This document shows positions 16,600 through 18,234 of a stretch of DNA of 18,234 nucleotides, piece by piece. The first letter of the stretch is position 1. Each line of letters opens with the position of its first letter. The notes beneath the pieces were generated by a model. It saw only the letters and a program-made list of their open reading frames with translations. It ran no database searches and was not told where the DNA came from. The position numbers and the translations under genes are program-made. This stretch comes from Candidatus Jordarchaeum madagascarense. GTDB lineage: Archaea > Asgardarchaeota > Jordiarchaeia > Jordiarchaeales > Jordiarchaeaceae. The stretch lies in contig DXJA01000415.1 in assembly GCA_019056875.1 (NCBI GenBank), positions 1-18,234 on the forward strand, given 5' to 3'.

Positions 16600-16881
16600 A
16601 TGGCTAAGAAAAAAGATTGGAAATCAGCACTTTCTGCTCCGGTGAAGGACAAAAGGGTCATCGGTCTTATGGTTGTGAGAGGTTTTGGAATGTTTCTGCT
16701 AGTCACAGGCATGATAGGCATAGCCATCATCCTTGGTCCCCTCAATCATATTCTAGGAATCGAATACTGTAAGATTTTTGGGAATGTATTACTAGATTTA
16801 CTACTGAGCTTCCTACTTACCGTTGCAGGAGGCGCTATTGAATTCGTGGCAGATGCGTTTATCAAACATTTATCTGCCTAA
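16600..16881 (+). CDS. Small two-helix membrane protein
   Basis: This is an uncharacterised 93-residue protein with a lysine-rich N terminus (MAKKKDWKSALSAPVKDKR) and two hydrophobic segments. The first is at about 22-45 (VVRGFGMFLLVTGMIGIAII) and the second at about 60-84 (LLDLLLSFLLTVAGGAI). This suggests a hairpin in the membrane with the basic end inside. ATG 16600 is chosen over GTG 16591, because AGGTGA overlaps the latter and ends 5 bases before the former. A TATA-like box precedes it. It is transcribed away from the MoxR-VWA operon across a shared 175-base control region, so it might be a linked membrane partner, though this is only positional. No similarity to a known family is recognised. 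Confidence 0.7.
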   Translation: MAKKKDWKSALSAPVKDKRVIGLMVVRGFGMFLLVTGMIGIAIILGPLNHILGIEYCKIFGNVLLDLLLSFLLTVAGGAIEFVADAFIKHLSA

Positions 16882-17184
16882 ATCGGTTGCTGAGAGAATT
16901 TGCATATCCTTAATCCGCTTTTATTTAATTACACTATCCTTTTTTCTTAACGTTTTTCTAACCCGTTTTTCAACTATAGTGAACTTGTTTTTACCTCGGT
17001 ACTCTTCCAATTTATTGTATAAAGGATAACCCGCATCCACCAAGGAACGTCTGAACCATTATTCATTCACACCTCTAAATCCGAAGAATGCGAACTGATT
17101 TTGAAAATGAGAAAAAAGGTATTAAAAAATTTGTATGGAAAAGCTAAATTCCAAAAAAAGAAATTGGTAAGTTTTTAAAGCGTT
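16882..17184. other. Intergenic stretch between convergent membrane-protein genes
   Basis: No gene is supported. The left half contains plus-strand T runs ending the small membrane gene. The right half contains minus-strand T runs (17153-17159, 17125-17130 and 17112-17117), which probably terminate the DUF998-like gene. The middle has no feature I can identify. Confidence 0.5.
16940..16970 (+). terminator. Oligo-T termination region after the small membrane protein gene
   Basis: Three runs of five to six T (16940-16945, 16953-16957, 16966-16970) follow the stop codon by 60-90 bases. Archaeal RNA polymerase often terminates at such serial T runs without a hairpin. Confidence 0.5.
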
Positions 17185-17835
17185 CTAGATTTGTGTTAAG
17201 TTCCTTTTGAGCAGCATCTGTAATCCAACGGCGTAGACCCAGATTATGAACAGGATGGTTGTGCCCCATTCCGATAAGGGATTCCCTAGAATTAGCAGAA
17301 TTATGTCGCCTATAATTACTGCTATACCTAGCTTCGCTATGCACCTTATGAAGAATTCGCCCCGATACATGGCGATGCTTGCAGTGATTATTGCCAAACC
17401 CGTTAGTGCAAAGAAGGCGAACGAGAAAAGGCCGTGTGGTCCCGGAATGTGCATGGGAAAGATTCCCACACCTATGAGGGCAATACAGCCTGTAATTCCC
17501 AGTATTGTCGCTATTCTGGCAATGATGGTTTTCTTCAGAAGTCTACATACTATTGGAAATATGGGAATACATAATATGCTGGTTATTATTAAGCCATAAT
17601 TGTAAATGGCCGCGGTGGGTCCTACCCCTAATTCGCTGAGAAACTGGTTCGGTATACTATAACCGAAATTTGGAATGGGAAATACGAAGATCCAGAAAAA
17701 GAAGGGTCTCCAGGGAGAAATAGTGTAAAAGATTACACAGGTTGATATGAAAATAACCGTAAACGTCATAGCTACAATTGCCAGCGCCCCGCCAAAAAGT
17801 GTCATCTTGGGATTTATCTCTACGGTTTTCTTCAC
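17185..17835 (-). CDS. DUF998-like multi-pass membrane protein
   Basis: This 216-residue integral membrane protein has about six hydrophobic helices and the pattern of the DUF998 family: FLSELGVGP near residue 65 followed by IYNYGLIITSIL. Later come GIFPMHIPGPHGLFSFAFF (about 123-141) and a final helix ending in LLKRNLTQI. The function of DUF998 is not established. GTG 17835 is a good start, since GAGGTG (17844-17849) lies 8 bases upstream. A clear TATA-like CTATATATAG (17875-17884) is about 30 bases before the ribosome-binding site. A close paralogue lies immediately upstream on the same strand, but the intervening promoter and hairpin suggest separate transcription. Confidence 0.85.
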   Translation of the reverse strand: MKKTVEINPKMTLFGGALAIVAMTFTVIFISTCVIFYTISPWRPFFFWIFVFPIPNFGYSIPNQFLSELGVGPTAAIYNYGLIITSILCIPIFPIVCRLLKKTIIARIATILGITGCIALIGVGIFPMHIPGPHGLFSFAFFALTGLAIITASIAMYRGEFFIRCIAKLGIAVIIGDIILLILGNPLSEWGTTILFIIWVYAVGLQMLLKRNLTQI

Positions 17836-17874
17836 TTCAAAAACACCTCATATTTAATTCAAAATTCGATTCCG

Positions 17875-17884
17875 CTATATATAG
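17875..17884 (-). promoter_or_regulatory. TATA box of the DUF998-like gene
   Basis: The palindromic CTATATATAG is preceded on the minus strand by AAAATGAA, resembling a purine-rich BRE element. The predicted transcription start near 17854 leaves a short leader containing the GAGGTG ribosome-binding site. Confidence 0.6.
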
Positions 17885-17940
17885 TTCATTTTATAGCTCA
17901 TTTAAATTATTATCTTTAGAGATTTGATACTAAATTTAAT

Positions 17941-17973
17941 AAAAAATAAGGGAATGCGTATTGCTTATTTTTT
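17941..17973 (-). terminator. AT-rich hairpin after the edge paralogue
   Basis: AAAAAATAAG (17941-17950) and CTTATTTTTT (17964-17973) form a perfect 10-base inverted repeat with a 13-base loop. It lies about 70 bases past the stop of the edge DUF998-like gene. Both strands end the stem in T runs, so it could stop transcription from either side. Confidence 0.5.
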
Positions 17974-18042
17974 TGGTAATAAAAAAGTAGAGAGATTAAG
18001 GATGTAGTTATAACCGTAGGGTTATTTTAGGGCTTTTGCTGC

Positions 18043-18234
18043 TTAGACTTCTGTCACGTTGCGTTTTATAATCATGTGTACTCCTACTGCTAGGAGCCAT
18101 ATCACTACTAAGAAGAAAACTGACCACTCGGTCACCGAGTTCCTTATAACTATAAAGCTCAAGTCAACTATAATAAAAATGATTCCTATCCCTATGTTTA
18201 CTTTTGGGAAAAAGGTACGCTGATACATAGCATA
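18043..18234 (-). CDS. Partial DUF998-like membrane protein, C-terminal end only
   Basis: The frame is open to the window edge, so this is the last 63 residues of a longer gene. An internal ATG at 18228 is unlikely to be the start. The fragment contains two membrane helices and ends in IIKRNVTEV. It aligns along its length with the C terminus of the neighbouring DUF998-like protein: AMYQRTFF against AMYRGEFF, SVTEW against PLSEW, AVGVHMIIKRNVTEV against AVGLQMLLKRNLTQI. The two genes are therefore a tandem duplication. The function is unknown, as for its paralogue. Confidence 0.75.
   Translation of the reverse strand, partial: YAMYQRTFFPKVNIGIGIIFIIVDLSFIVIRNSVTEWSVFFLVVIWLLAVGVHMIIKRNVTEV

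Noticed and set aside
16823..17029. Plus-strand 68-codon open frame overlapping the end of the small membrane gene
   Set aside because: It has no ribosome-binding site, overlaps the coding end of the 93-residue gene in another frame, and runs through the oligo-T terminator region.
17246..17599. Plus-strand 117-codon open frame opposite the DUF998-like gene
   Set aside because: It is a shadow of a membrane-protein gene on the minus strand. The minus-strand gene has a clear TATA box, ribosome-binding site and family pattern.

Overview
The window looks like part of an anaerobic archaeal genome. Several genes have TATA-like boxes about 25-30 bases before a start codon or just before a ribosome-binding site. 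Shine-Dalgarno sites match GGAGGT/GGTGAT, GTG and TTG starts are frequent, and no bacterial -35/-10 pairs are evident. A uroporphyrinogen-decarboxylase-family methyltransferase next to a corrinoid protein fits an anaerobic C1-metabolising archaeon, for example Bathyarchaeia or an Asgard-type lineage. The exact lineage cannot be fixed from sequence alone. No rRNA, tRNA, CRISPR array or transposase was seen.

Layout, left to right. A CorA-type divalent-cation channel and a family GH31 alpha-glycosidase lie on the minus strand, each with its own TATA-like box. The glycosidase promoter carries two adjacent perfect inverted repeats at a typical archaeal operator position. Next, also on minus, come two uncharacterised genes separated by 19 bases: a 566-residue protein with an N-terminal zinc ribbon and a 320-residue helical-repeat protein with two CxxC pairs. 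They are followed by a large duplicated ABC-2-like permease with no ATPase beside it. Divergent from the permease, on plus, is a two-gene methyltransferase/corrinoid-protein operon ending in a clear hairpin-plus-T-run terminator.

The most distinctive region is a compact minus-strand operon of four genes (about 11048-16424). In order of transcription it encodes two proteins I do not recognise (255 and 356 residues), a MoxR-type AAA+ ATPase, and an 862-residue protein with a C-terminal von Willebrand A domain. The last two resemble a RavA-ViaA/CoxD-CoxE-like chaperone pair: an AAA+ ring plus a metal-binding VWA adaptor. The two leading proteins would be dedicated partners or clients. The ATPase has Asn in place of the usual Walker B Asp, and the 356-residue protein shares an FPRLQ-x-x-VP motif with the VWA protein, which suggests common ancestry or a common binding interface. 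A small two-helix membrane protein is transcribed divergently from this operon.

The right end holds two tandem DUF998-like multi-pass membrane proteins on minus. The second runs off the window edge and is clearly a paralogue of the first.
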